In this document: positions 1 through 8,376 of the stretch, in pieces | Position numbering within the stretch: the stretch's first letter is position 1 | Layout: the number at the start of each line of letters is the position of its first letter | Assembly (NCBI GenBank): GCA_002453155.1 | Contig: DKGG01000058.1 | Location: 1 to 25,323, forward strand | Length of the DNA stretch: 25,323 nt | Direction: 5' to 3' | Source of the DNA: Bdellovibrionaceae bacterium UBA6776 | GTDB taxonomy: Bacteria; Bdellovibrionota; Bdellovibrionia; Bdellovibrionales; UBA1609 | Made by a program: the position numbers and the translations under genes | The notes under the pieces: generated by a model | Databases searched by the model: none | Told to the model about the DNA's origin: nothing | Seen by the model: only the letters and a program-made list of their open reading frames with translations

Positions 1-1596
1 ATTGGTTCTTTTGCGGTAATTTTAGGATTTCAAAACTGCTCGGGTGGGTTTTCTGGCGCAGGGTCTGTTGTCGATCCAAATTCAGCAACAGGAAAAGCTA
101 TTGCTCAAAACGAAGCCGATGAGGCCATCGACTTGCTCTACCAACCTACTATAGATTGCTTACGCGGAGGAGATGGCCGCCTGATTCAGCAGCGACTCGA
201 CCAAGGAGAGCTTGAGGTGATCCTTTGTGCCGGGCAAACCTTCAACATTCATGAATCTCTTGTCATTCGAAAAGAAGGCCAAAAGATATTCACTGCAGGC
301 CTTCCATCCGGAGACAACCGCGCCGTCCTTAAAGTTGTGAATGCGAAAGCTCTCCCCGTGATTGTATCCAACGGATTTCAAACCTCTCTTCGAAACATCA
401 TCATTAAAGAGGATCTTCCGGTTGAAGTCGAAGAAGCACCACGTTCAGTTTCTGCCTTAAGCTCGTCGGCCTCAGAATCCGCACACGCTTCAGGCTCATC
501 AGAAAAGAACAATGACACTCCGATTGTCAGTGTGAATTCCTTCAAAGGACCTGTGATCGATTCGGTCAAAGTGGAATCTGAAGCTAAGGTGGAAGTGGGA
601 TCCGACAATGGAAGCTGTAAGAATGCTGCCGTTTCTAATTCTCAAATGAACCTAAGCTTGGGATGTAAGGAAAGCCTTGTTGTGGAAACTCAACCCGCAG
701 CTCCCCTTGAGCCTGCTAAAAATCAAAATTCTGTAGCCTCCGTTCAAAAAGAAGATCCCAATCAAGCAAAGATGAAACAATTGGAAGAATTTAGGACTCA
801 AATGGCCAACCGAGATGAACCTCATGCAAAGTACTATCATGTCGACACACGAACTCCCGAAGAAATTGCGGCAGAAGTTGAGCGCATGAAGGATTTAAAA
901 CGTCACGTCATGCGTGGAAAGTTTGCCCTGTTTGCAACCGGATTTATGCCCCTTGAGGAAAAACACCTCAAGCAAATTGAAGAGCTTGGCATGATGGATG
1001 AGTGGTTGCGAGTGAAAGAGCAATGGAGGAAGAAATTGGTTGTAATGACTGAAGAGCAAAGAGATGCCGCTGGAGTGAAGATTCTTGATGAGGAATCTTT
1101 GCCAGCACCTTCAGCAAGCCGCACCCCTTCAAGTCAGTCCACCACTGCAGCACCTTCCGCTGCTGCTCCAGTTGCCGCTCCCGCTCCATCTACAAGTCAA
1201 CGCACTCAGCTGGGCTACAAGGCGATGTTTGCAAAAAGAGCCGAAGAAGAGGCTCGTGCTGCAACTCAAGGGGAAGAGCCTGAAGTGGTTCAACCTCCGG
1301 TCGTCGAAGTTGAAGAAGAACAATCCGCTCCAGTTGCCGAAGTCGCTCCCGAAAAAAATGAAGCATCGAAATGCACGAGCTTTCGAGTTCAGACTCTTCG
1401 GTATGTCATGAGAAAAATGATTCCATTGATGGGTACTGGAATTGTAAAGCCCAAGACCGATGCAGAATTTGAAGCTGTCTGCCTGAAGGAGGAGTGGGAT
1501 ACCAAAAAAGAGCAATGGCAAGACAAAGTGAAAGCCATGACAGAAGAAGAAAGGGAAGCCGCAGGAGTCAGTCTTCTTGAAGAGCTTGAAGAATAA
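1..1596 (+). CDS. Lipoprotein with beta-helix-like N-terminus and duplicated C-terminal module (5' end outside window)
   Basis: The reading frame is open from base 1, so the start codon lies upstream of the window. The first visible codons end in Phe-Gln-Asn-Cys (Cys at 37-39), a lipobox style common in Bdellovibrionota, so this is probably an outer-membrane or surface lipoprotein. After the Cys comes a stretch around 'VILCAGQTFNI' and 'FTAGLPSGDNRAVLKV', which resembles the opening coils of secreted right-handed beta-helix proteins, but the helix is not continued. A low-complexity Ser/Ala/Pro/Glu linker follows. Two related modules of about 70 residues lie at roughly 892-1104 and 1381-1593. 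Both share the pattern R-x-V-M-R, then K-E-Q-W, M-T-E-E, and A-A-G-V near the end. The second copy closes the protein. A terminator follows 50 bases after the stop. Function is unknown; a structural or binding surface protein is a guess. Confidence 0.85.
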   Translation: MGSFAVILGFQNCSGGFSGAGSVVDPNSATGKAIAQNEADEAIDLLYQPTIDCLRGGDGRLIQQRLDQGELEVILCAGQTFNIHESLVIRKEGQKIFTAGLPSGDNRAVLKVVNAKALPVIVSNGFQTSLRNIIIKEDLPVEVEEAPRSVSALSSSASESAHASGSSEKNNDTPIVSVNSFKGPVIDSVKVESEAKVEVGSDNGSCKNAAVSNSQMNLSLGCKESLVVETQPAAPLEPAKNQNSVASVQKEDPNQAKMKQLEEFRTQMANRDEPHAKYYHVDTRTPEEIAAEVERMKDLKRHVMRGKFALFATGFMPLEEKHLKQIEELGMMDEWLRVKEQWRKKLVVMTEEQRDAAGVKILDEESLPAPSASRTPSSQSTTAAPSAAAPVAAPAPSTSQRTQLGYKAMFAKRAEEEARAATQGEEPEVVQPPVVEVEEEQSAPVAEVAPEKNEASKCTSFRVQTLRYVMRKMIPLMGTGIVKPKTDAEFEAVCLKEEWDTKKEQWQDKVKAMTEEEREAAGVSLLEELEE

Positions 1597-1645
1597 GGGA
1601 TACTCAACTCTGCGAATCCCGTGAACAACAAGAGTTCACTGAAAG

Positions 1646-1683
1646 AGGCAGGATAGAGCGAAATAGTTCTCCTGCCTTTTTTA
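1646..1683 (+). terminator. Rho-independent terminator after the lipoprotein gene
   Basis: AGGCAGGA (1646-1653) pairs perfectly with TCCTGCCT (1670-1677) around a 16-base loop, followed by a run of T to 1682. A second small inverted repeat, GTGAAC/GTTCAC (1621-1626 and 1634-1639), lies just upstream. Confidence 0.8.
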
Positions 1684-1872
1684 TTGCGTTTCGACCCGAC
1701 CTTGCCCATCGCCTAAAACCAAGACCAACCGATACACTCCCAAAGATCCACCCCTAAATCCCGTCTGTGTTCCAAGGAGCTCTTGCGACCCTCCGCGCAT
1801 CGATTTAAAAATTGAAACTGCAGTCCCACTCCTGTTATTTTGACTATGAATGTGTGAAAAGGAGTCGACCAT
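1681..1872 (-). pseudogene. Possible 3' remnant of an unrecognised gene
   Basis: A 63-codon frame on the minus strand converges on the lipoprotein terminator. Its composition looks protein-like, with a Gly-rich middle and a regular C-terminus ending 'YRLVLVLGDGQGRVETQ'. There is no convincing ribosome-binding site, and a stop closes the frame about 10 codons upstream of the first ATG. The C-terminal part could be the tail of a larger gene that has been lost. It may equally be a chance frame. Confidence 0.2.
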
Positions 1873-2455
1873 TGCCCCAAGACCACTACAGAGACTTTAG
1901 CGAAAGCTTGTTAAAGGATCCCCTCTTAAAAAATCGCTGAAGAATATGAATTTTGTTCAGAAATTGAAAACCGAGGGAAAGATCAAAGGATTTGCGACAA
2001 ATTTTGTCGTTCAGTCTGAAAATTATTTTGAAATTTCTGACTTCGATATTTCTTTTAATTAAATTCTCCTTCGAACCGTCCTATGGAGAAATTCACTCGC
2101 TGTTGAGCAATGACTTTAAATGCTATCAACCTCCCAAACTTGATTGTCTTGCTTTCTCAAATTTTTACGAATCGAGCAGAAGTCGCTCATGGCCCAAATC
2201 TCAAATTAGACAGAAAACATAAGTAAATTTCAGCCCGGGCTCCTATAAAAGTTTCATGAATGCCCACAAGCCATATCCATATGAGGAGCACTCATTTATC
2301 CAAAATGACACCACCTAAGTTCCCATTCTCTCTTTTTTCCATAGCGGAGCCGCCAAGAGTTGCTCTATCAGTTTTGAGGGCACGGATCGGAATTTCAAAA
2401 CTGGCATTTACCTTGCAAACCAGAGAGAAAACTCAACCTAATCGATTGGAAAGTC
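1873..2455. other. Gene-poor region with a 15-base palindrome and a signal-peptide-like frame
   Basis: No gene here can be supported. A near-perfect palindrome, CGACAAATTTTGTCG, lies at 1995-2009. A plus-strand frame (TTG 1992 to 2222) contains a hydrophobic run resembling a signal peptide, ending near 'EPSYGEIHS', but it lacks a spaced Shine-Dalgarno sequence and stops after 76 codons. A second frame (2260-2577) overlaps the start of the 980-residue gene and has no protein-like features. The region is A/T-rich and probably holds the promoter of the downstream gene plus decayed coding sequence. Confidence 0.5.
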
Positions 2456-5398
2456 ATGTTAAAATATATCTCCGCATTCTCTCTCGCCGCTTCAATTTCC
2501 ATTGGCTTTACCCAGCCTACCTTGGCAAAGGAACTCACGGATTCGGCCGCATTGGACATCATTTATGCTCACGATAGGTTCAATCCTGAAGCGCGAAAAA
2601 CAATGTACAAGATGATGAAAGTTCAAACCGCCATTGAACAATATAACTCCAATCCAAAGTCCTTTCGCTTGCCCACTTTTTCAAAGACCACGGGAAGAAT
2701 CATTGATTGGGAAAGACAATCACTGGAGGAGGTCAAGAAAATGGTTTGGAACAATTCCTCCGTAGAGGTGGATGGATTCTCAATGAGCAACAGTAAGTTC
2801 TTTAAAACCGCTTCTGAGTGGGCAAATACGATTCCTGGTGTGAACCTTACAACTTCTTTGGCCTTAAAGACATTCGGAAGCATCTATGATAAGTCGGGAA
2901 AGATTCCCTCCATGGAAGACGTGAAGATTGAAGGCTTTGGACAATCCCTCATCCAACTCAAGAAGAACCACACCGACATCTACCATTTGGTTTTGAAAGA
3001 CTATGAAAATGTCGTGGGACACTCTCTTGAGAATCCCGCCAAGAATCCAATTGTAAGAGAAGCTTTGAATTCGCATCAAACAGAGGAAACTCTCTCAAAG
3101 GTGAAACAGCTGGTCGATCACTTATCAAACCTCCAACAGCAGATCACCGATAAAGAACTGGACCGGAAAAGGAAGGAAGAAATCCAAAGGAAATACCGAG
3201 AAAAAAAGCAAAAAGTCTTGGGATCTATAGGCGCAACTAGCCAAGCCCTCACTTTATTTGGTGATGAGAAAGCGGCAAGCACCGTTGATAGGTTTGGAAA
3301 ATTTCTTGATGTAGCTATAGATCTAGATCACTTCGGCAAAGAGATGAATCCGATAGAACTCGCAAACGGATATCTACTGGCGGCTAACATCGCCATGAGC
3401 ATTTTTGGCACCCAAGGCGCTTCCCCAGAACGGAAAATGATGGAGCTCATGCGGGAAGTTTTAGAATCAATTCAAATTTTGAAGGATGAGATGAACGGTC
3501 GCTTTGACCGCATTGACAGAACGCTCGCCAAAATTATGGGTCAAATCGATCTCTACCAAGCGTTGGATACCGAAAGGCATAAGAGTCTTCAGCACCAACT
3601 TGATTTGGTTAACGAACGTCTAACAGGGCTTTTCAAAAAGATCGATTTTGGAACAATCGCTGAAGTCGAGAGGGATAATCACTTATCGATTCGACAGACC
3701 TGCCTCAATGAGGATCCTTCGAAACAGGTTTTCCAAAAATTCTACGATCAGAAGTTCAACGACAAATGTCTCAGTCCAACTATTGGATTGTCTCATGAGA
3801 AGATTACTTACAATTTGCTCAATTTAAGTTTTAGTCCGTATCATGAAATTCAATGGGGCGGAGATTGGGGGCACCCTTACGAAGCTTATCTTCCAAGTGT
3901 CTTAAAGAAAATTGCTGAGACCAACCAACATGATTCTATTCGATTAAATCGACTCGGCGAAATCCCAAATTACTCTCTTTGGAAAAAATCAACAGACCTC
4001 TTCCTTGATCTCTTCGATAAATATGCCATTTCAAACCCAATTTTTTCAGATCTTGATTTTAGAAAGGTGGAAAGTTCCGGTAAACAGCTTATGGAACTTC
4101 GACAAACCATGATTGTAAGTGACAACAAGCTTCGCTGGAATGTACTCGACAGCCTTCTCGATGAGTATCAATCAAAAATGGAAAACTATGCGAATAAAGC
4201 CAAGAAAATTGCCGCCGATCCCACGGGGAACGGAGGAGGATTCGACTCCTCTGGGTTCGATGTCACAAAGCCTCTTGATCAACCCATTTCATATGCTATA
4301 CCCGTCGACAGAAGAACAATCTCTTTTTGCGATGGAAATAAAAATGGAGGAATTCACCACTATATAGTAATAAACAATGGAAAAACTGAAACAGCCCCTG
4401 AAAGAGCACGATCTCTATATAGCTCTTATATCCATGTCCCAAAATTCCAACTTCCAAAAGGCTTTGAGAACGCGATTAGCAGTGAGCTGCTTTGGGTGCT
4501 TAAGAAATATCCTCAGAAGACAGGTATTTGTATCGAGAGAATTTCAATACCAACTCTCCGGCAAGTAGTAACAAACGACAAAAACCCTTACGTCTCAACC
4601 TCCTATTTGGATATAAGTTTTGATGCGGATGTCCGACTACAAATCCAGTTCAATGGAAAAGAAGTATCAACCGCTCAGTTCGCTAAATCTTACTCTCTCC
4701 CAAGAATGACCGCTATGAACGCGCTAAATGGTGTATGGGCCACTATTCTGTATCAACAAATTTGGTATGGCTGGGATGGTCCGAAAAATTATCCCAACCA
4801 TAATATTTTTAGGTTTTTGACTTCTCAGAGCGTCTTTCAAAACATCAATGAAAGCCAACAACCCTTTGCAAAAGGCCTCCATGGCAGAAACTATATAGAC
4901 CTAATGACTGCTCTTAAGGAGGAGTGGATCTCTGAATTAGAGTCTCGGGCAAAAGACCATCTCACCAAAGTCGCCTTCAAGGCAGAAATTCTTGAAATTC
5001 AGGGCATTCTCAATGTGCTGGCTGGCGCAGTCTTTCTTGGTATCAACGACAGCGTAGAGGAAAAACGATGGGTGGAGGGGGCTCTTTCAATGAACACCAC
5101 CCTCCCCGACGGCAATAATCAAACATACGTGGCTCAAGGACTTATAGATCTAGAACAAATGATCAACATGACCATCGACAAAGACCTAAGTCATGAGGAG
5201 ATCAAAGATCGAATCATCACTGGAATGAATACCTTCAAAAGCACTCTAAAAAGCCTGGAGGAATCCGGAGGAACACTACGCCCCGAGGGGCCAAAATGGC
5301 TTACTGAAAGATTGAATGAGATTGAAATTCGAAGGGTTCGAATGAGCCAAATAAAGGAAAATACTGGTGGCCGTTTCAACTGGAACTGGTTCAGATAA
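2456..5398 (+). CDS. Large exported protein of unknown function, coiled-coil and helical (980 aa)
   Basis: The N-terminus is a clear Sec signal peptide, with likely cleavage after 'TQPTLA' near residue 24, so the mature protein is periplasmic or secreted. Residues of about 205-255 are strongly charged, with heptad-like Leu spacing, and should form a coiled coil. A Gly/Ala-rich hydrophobic stretch follows at about 305-320, then a long amphipathic helical region containing 'MNGRFDRIDRTLAKIMGQID'. The second half is mixed, with a Gly-rich loop ('PTGNGGGFDSSGFD'), many aromatic residues and few Cys. I recognise no catalytic motif or named family. The arrangement of a hydrophobic hairpin-like region between long helices recalls alpha-helical pore-forming proteins, but that is a weak analogy. 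The ATG at 2456 has only a modest GGAAAG upstream, and the signal peptide supports this start. The gene stands alone. Confidence 0.9.
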   Translation: MLKYISAFSLAASISIGFTQPTLAKELTDSAALDIIYAHDRFNPEARKTMYKMMKVQTAIEQYNSNPKSFRLPTFSKTTGRIIDWERQSLEEVKKMVWNNSSVEVDGFSMSNSKFFKTASEWANTIPGVNLTTSLALKTFGSIYDKSGKIPSMEDVKIEGFGQSLIQLKKNHTDIYHLVLKDYENVVGHSLENPAKNPIVREALNSHQTEETLSKVKQLVDHLSNLQQQITDKELDRKRKEEIQRKYREKKQKVLGSIGATSQALTLFGDEKAASTVDRFGKFLDVAIDLDHFGKEMNPIELANGYLLAANIAMSIFGTQGASPERKMMELMREVLESIQILKDEMNGRFDRIDRTLAKIMGQIDLYQALDTERHKSLQHQLDLVNERLTGLFKKIDFGTIAEVERDNHLSIRQTCLNEDPSKQVFQKFYDQKFNDKCLSPTIGLSHEKITYNLLNLSFSPYHEIQWGGDWGHPYEAYLPSVLKKIAETNQHDSIRLNRLGEIPNYSLWKKSTDLFLDLFDKYAISNPIFSDLDFRKVESSGKQLMELRQTMIVSDNKLRWNVLDSLLDEYQSKMENYANKAKKIAADPTGNGGGFDSSGFDVTKPLDQPISYAIPVDRRTISFCDGNKNGGIHHYIVINNGKTETAPERARSLYSSYIHVPKFQLPKGFENAISSELLWVLKKYPQKTGICIERISIPTLRQVVTNDKNPYVSTSYLDISFDADVRLQIQFNGKEVSTAQFAKSYSLPRMTAMNALNGVWATILYQQIWYGWDGPKNYPNHNIFRFLTSQSVFQNINESQQPFAKGLHGRNYIDLMTALKEEWISELESRAKDHLTKVAFKAEILEIQGILNVLAGAVFLGINDSVEEKRWVEGALSMNTTLPDGNNQTYVAQGLIDLEQMINMTIDKDLSHEEIKDRIITGMNTFKSTLKSLEESGGTLRPEGPKWLTERLNEIEIRRVRMSQIKENTGGRFNWNWFR

Positions 5399-5571
5399 AA
5401 GTTAAGAGCCTGCGGTGAGCGAGGCTATTGACGAAAACGCAAAGGCCCTGCAGAAGCGGACCCGAGGATATAGGCGATTTAAAAATTACCGAAGGACCTT
5501 GCTAAATGCCTGTGCCTTTTGAGCTTTTTTGAATGTGCAACAGTAAAATGTGAAGAACCAACCGAAGAACC

Positions 5572-5757
5572 AGCAGATGGAGGTGGCTGCCGGTTCAAAT
5601 CCGGCAACCCACCGTCTCGCCAACTGCGAAGAGAAACGAGAAGATTGAAAATCCACAAGCCGAGAGGCGAAGGGAGTGGGCATAGACGCCCATGACCGAG
5701 CCCGAGGCGAAGTGGAGTTTTCAAAATTCGAAGTTTATCTGAAGCAGATGGAGGTGG
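5572..5757 (+). repeat. 15-bp direct repeat, two copies 171 bp apart
   Basis: AGCAGATGGAGGTGG occurs at 5572-5586 and again at 5743-5757. The first copy overlaps the tRNA-Cys 3'-end duplicate, so both copies carry TGGAGGTGG, the first nine bases of that duplicate. They may be successive recombination scars. Confidence 0.6.
5578..5593 (-). repeat. Duplicate of the 3' end of tRNA-Cys (putative distal attachment site)
   Basis: TGGAGGTGGCTGCCGG here is identical, and in the same orientation, to 21210-21225. Read on the minus strand it is the last 16 bases of the tRNA-Cys gene: the T-stem strand, the 3' acceptor strand, the discriminator and CCA. This is what integration at a tRNA 3' end leaves at the far side of an island. 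The next seven bases are the tRNA T-loop in reverse complement, and then the stem bases agree again. Confidence 0.6.
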
Positions 5758-5807
5758 TGATGATACCTACTCTAACTACCTGAAATCACTGATACAAAAA
5801 ATAAGGC

Positions 5808-5829
5808 CTGTCCCACAACTGTCCCCGTA
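5808..5829 (+). repeat. Two CTGTCCC units at 11-bp spacing (left end)
   Basis: CTGTCCC begins at 5808 and again at 5819, the same core and spacing as the longer array at 21036-21084. The pair lies 215 bases inside the left putative attachment site. Recombinase or excisionase arm-type binding sites are a possible role. Confidence 0.5.
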
Positions 5830-5899
5830 AAAATACGTTCCTGTATAATTCAGGCGAAAATTGAGCTTTCCACTACTCCAAATTTCCTGCCTGGAACTC

Positions 5900-6259
5900 C
5901 TATTGGTGAACTTTGACCTCATCCAACCGGCAGGCCGTTTGGTATTTCTTAAAGGCGACACTATACAACTTAGCAGTTTGGCCATCTGAAGACCTGACAT
6001 AGGCAAAGTATAAAATACCCGCATCCAATTTTTTATTTATTTCTTCAAACTGTTTCGGGGAAGAAACTGGCAACATCAAACCGACACCTTCCATATCCTC
6101 TGTAACAACGTCTTTTTCAGACAACTCAGAATTCTCTGCTAGAAATACCGATTTCGCGATTGCAAGAGCTTCTTGGTTACACTTAGGTTGTTCAGCCATC
6201 GCAGGCAAGACCCCACAGAAAGCAATCGAAAGAATAAATCCAAACATTAAATTTTTCAT
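5900..6259 (-). CDS. Small exported two-Cys protein, unknown function (119 aa)
   Basis: The chosen start is the ATG at 6259, preceded at good spacing by GAGGAG and followed by a textbook signal peptide, with cleavage after 'LPAMA'. An ATG 10 codons upstream lacks a ribosome site. The mature part is about 97 residues. It has an early Cys in a predicted helix ('KCNQEALAIAKSVF') and a second Cys in a late strand ('YQTACRLDEVKV'), which probably form a disulfide. The helix-then-strands layout resembles the protein at 9538-9906. It lies at the left edge of the putative island and is transcribed toward the attachment-site copy. No family is recognised. Confidence 0.8.
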   Translation of the reverse strand: MKNLMFGFILSIAFCGVLPAMAEQPKCNQEALAIAKSVFLAENSELSEKDVVTEDMEGVGLMLPVSSPKQFEEINKKLDAGILYFAYVRSSDGQTAKLYSVAFKKYQTACRLDEVKVHQ

Positions 6260-6359
6260 ACAAACTCCTCGAACAACTAGATAGCTCATTTTCTATTGGA
6301 CCGCATCAGAAAAGATTTCAATCTGGGATGAGATTTACCCTTGAAAAACAGCACTGCTT

Positions 6360-7826
6360 TTAATTGGAAGAAAGAAGAGATCCACAGTCTTTAGAAAAAC
6401 CTCCACGACGAAACCTACTTGGAATCAGCTCTTCTATGAGTTCAGGCTTCTCCATAAGTGACTCATAAATCCCCACTCTTTTAGCAAGATGCCAAAAATA
6501 GGACTTTTGAAAATCATCGACACGACCGGCTGGCCTAAAGTTTCTTCCGAATGATTGCTTCAACTCGGCGTTACTAAAAGAACGAAAGAAATTCAGATCA
6601 CTTATAACTTTTTCTTTGAGACCTCTCTGCTCGATATCAAATGTAGGAAGCCAAGCATGCCCATGGCCCTTAGCAATATGAATATCGCCACTTGAATTTA
6701 AGATTAAGTTCTTTGCGCCTTCTATCTCCGCTCGAAGCTCTCTAGGATCTGCCGTAACACTTTCCACCGCATCAGGACTTAAAACAATCCACTCCGTGAT
6801 AGCCCCCTCGAAATAAATAAGATCAAAATAGTCGGAGGATACCTTTTCAATAAACTGTCTCACTTGGGCAGAATGTGGTTTGCCAGAAAGATTGGCTTCA
6901 GGGGAAAATTTTATCCGAAGAACTCTTTGCCCTGGCTTGATACGAAACTTCACCAGGAGGTCTCCATACACCTCATTCATACCACCTAAAAAGCCTAAAA
7001 GATTTGGATTTGCATAAATTCCTCTTAGATTTTCACCAAACCGATGGCCTCGAAATTGGGAGTATAGACTTCTCATATTTTTACCCCCATAAATTGGGGG
7101 AAATTCGGGTAGCTCATCTGAACTCTTTGGAAAATCTGAATCCCAACGATTCAGGTTATCTATGGTCGTCCAATGATAAAGAGCGCTGGGATAAGACGAA
7201 ATTTCCGAAGCAATAAAGCTAAAGCCATTGCCGTCCAAAACAACTTTTCCCTTCTCATTGGACCAGAGCGGATTCTCAGCAAGATATTGAACATCGTGAA
7301 TCATACCGTCGTTTGAAAAGCTCTTTCCAATAGGCTTGTCGATAGAGCGCTGGCGAAAGGAAAGTGGCTCACCTCGATTGGACGAAACCTTCTTACCAAC
7401 AATATGACTCGGAATGGACGATGTGCCTAAATCGCCCCATGAAAAAGTGTGAGACTTAATCCTTCCGCCTTCAAAATAGAAGATTTCGATGGCTTCTCTA
7501 GTGAAATTGACATCAGCAGCTCCCACAAAGGAAATTTTCTCTCCATGCGCTCCACCTTGTGCGAGCTGAATCTTTTGAAATGAAGTCTGGTCCGAATTAG
7601 CATCTCGAGATTCCACGGCTAGGTTTAAGGATCTATCTGGCTTGATATTTAGCCGAACTATCTCACCATTTGCCCTGAAAGTGAGGACCATTGATGCGTG
7701 ACGCTCAAGACTACTCTTAACCTCCTCGAAGCTTGAAATGTTTCCAGCAAATGCCGTGGCAGCAAAAAGACCTGCAATAGTTATTGAAAACAAGCCAATT
7801 AAATTCTTAAGACATTGAAATCCCAT
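6360..7826 (-). CDS. Exported protein with possible ADP-ribosyltransferase-like fold (488 aa)
   Basis: An AGGAG site lies about seven bases before the ATG at 7826, and a signal peptide ends at 'ATAFA' (about residue 27). The N-terminal 200 residues look like beta-rich repeats of unknown kind. Residues of about 215-350 contain 'LYHWTT', then 'RGIYANPNL', 'YGDLLVKFRIKPGQRVLRI' and 'ITEWIVLSPDAV'. This order of a His in a Y-H-x-T strand (H218), a Tyr in an I-Y-A-x-P loop (Y271) and a Glu before a hydrophobic strand (E345) fits the H-Y-E layout of diphtheria-toxin/PARP-type ADP-ribosyltransferases and the KptA fold. The C-terminal 130 residues carry 'GHGHAW' and an Arg-rich end. The family assignment is inference from motif order only. 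If right, this would be an exported effector or modification enzyme. Confidence 0.85.
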   Translation of the reverse strand: MGFQCLKNLIGLFSITIAGLFAATAFAGNISSFEEVKSSLERHASMVLTFRANGEIVRLNIKPDRSLNLAVESRDANSDQTSFQKIQLAQGGAHGEKISFVGAADVNFTREAIEIFYFEGGRIKSHTFSWGDLGTSSIPSHIVGKKVSSNRGEPLSFRQRSIDKPIGKSFSNDGMIHDVQYLAENPLWSNEKGKVVLDGNGFSFIASEISSYPSALYHWTTIDNLNRWDSDFPKSSDELPEFPPIYGGKNMRSLYSQFRGHRFGENLRGIYANPNLLGFLGGMNEVYGDLLVKFRIKPGQRVLRIKFSPEANLSGKPHSAQVRQFIEKVSSDYFDLIYFEGAITEWIVLSPDAVESVTADPRELRAEIEGAKNLILNSSGDIHIAKGHGHAWLPTFDIEQRGLKEKVISDLNFFRSFSNAELKQSFGRNFRPAGRVDDFQKSYFWHLAKRVGIYESLMEKPELIEELIPSRFRRGGFSKDCGSLLSSN

Positions 7827-7894
7827 GGGTTTCTCCTACCTAAAACATCAGCAACAATAGTGCCAATCAATCAAATGACCTTCTTCTGAGGCTA

Positions 7895-8323
7895 TCAGGG
7901 ATAGATACACCAAAATTCACTTGGGCCGACAAAAGCCATGGCCTCTGGGCTCACATGAGATAACTTCACACAGGTATAGCGACCATCGAGGCGTACTGTC
8001 CAAAAACTAGTGAGCCCAGGAACTCGGCCCGGATAAGAGAAGTCTAAATAGGCGGCTCTTTCACCACGCTCATAAAGCCGTTCAGCCTTATCAGAACTCT
8101 CCAGTAATCCAATAACTGAATACCTCTCTCTGTTTTCAAGTCGTCCTTTTCGGGCTAACTCTTCATAGAGCTGATCACGAGAAATTCCATTCTCCTGATA
8201 GATATCGCCCGATGTATTGGAAGGCCCTCGATTTGGCCAAGAATCGTCTTTGTTGTATATCGTAGAACAAGAGCACAAAGAGACAAAACAAAGAGCCACA
8301 AAGATGCGTAAAATTTTATTCAC
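7895..8323 (-). CDS. Small lipoprotein, unknown function (142 aa)
   Basis: The ATG at 8323 follows GGGAGA and opens a short lipoprotein signal ending 'VSLCSC', so Cys-19 or Cys-17 is probably lipidated. The mature protein is polar, with a helical, charged middle ('RDQLYEELARKGRLENRERY') and an aromatic C-terminus with two further Cys. It is on the same strand as the following 488-residue gene, about 70 bases away, and the two may be cotranscribed. I recognise no family. Confidence 0.8.
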   Translation of the reverse strand: MNKILRIFVALCFVSLCSCSTIYNKDDSWPNRGPSNTSGDIYQENGISRDQLYEELARKGRLENRERYSVIGLLESSDKAERLYERGERAAYLDFSYPGRVPGLTSFWTVRLDGRYTCVKLSHVSPEAMAFVGPSEFWCIYP

Positions 8324-8376
8324 AATTCTTCTCCCATAAAAATAATTTCACACAAAAGTATATAAATACATCCACG

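Larger units (their letters stand above)
5399..5899. other. Non-coding island boundary with tRNA-derived and repeated sequence
   Basis: About 500 bases without a credible gene. The region contains the 16-base tRNA-Cys 3'-end copy (5578-5593), a T-arm-like hairpin (5589-5605), a 15-base direct repeat AGCAGATGGAGGTGG at 5572-5586 and 5743-5757, and two CTGTCCC units 11 bases apart (5808-5825). Minus-strand frames of 65-81 codons here read through the T-arm sequence and give the 'GFEPA' type peptides that arise when tRNA DNA is translated, so I treat them as spurious. Confidence 0.6.

Noticed and set aside
1129..1521. 130-codon minus-strand frame inside the first lipoprotein gene
   Set aside because: It is the complement of the low-complexity linker and second module; no start signal or protein-like pattern.
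1992..2222. 76-codon plus-strand frame with a signal-peptide-like start
   Set aside because: The TTG start has no properly spaced ribosome site, and the chain after the hydrophobic part is not protein-like enough to call a gene.
5479..5724. Minus-strand frames of 65-81 codons in the left boundary region
   Set aside because: They translate a tRNA T-arm-like sequence and G/C-rich repeats, giving the well-known spurious 'GFEPA' and 'DLNRQPP' peptides. No ribosome site or signal fits.
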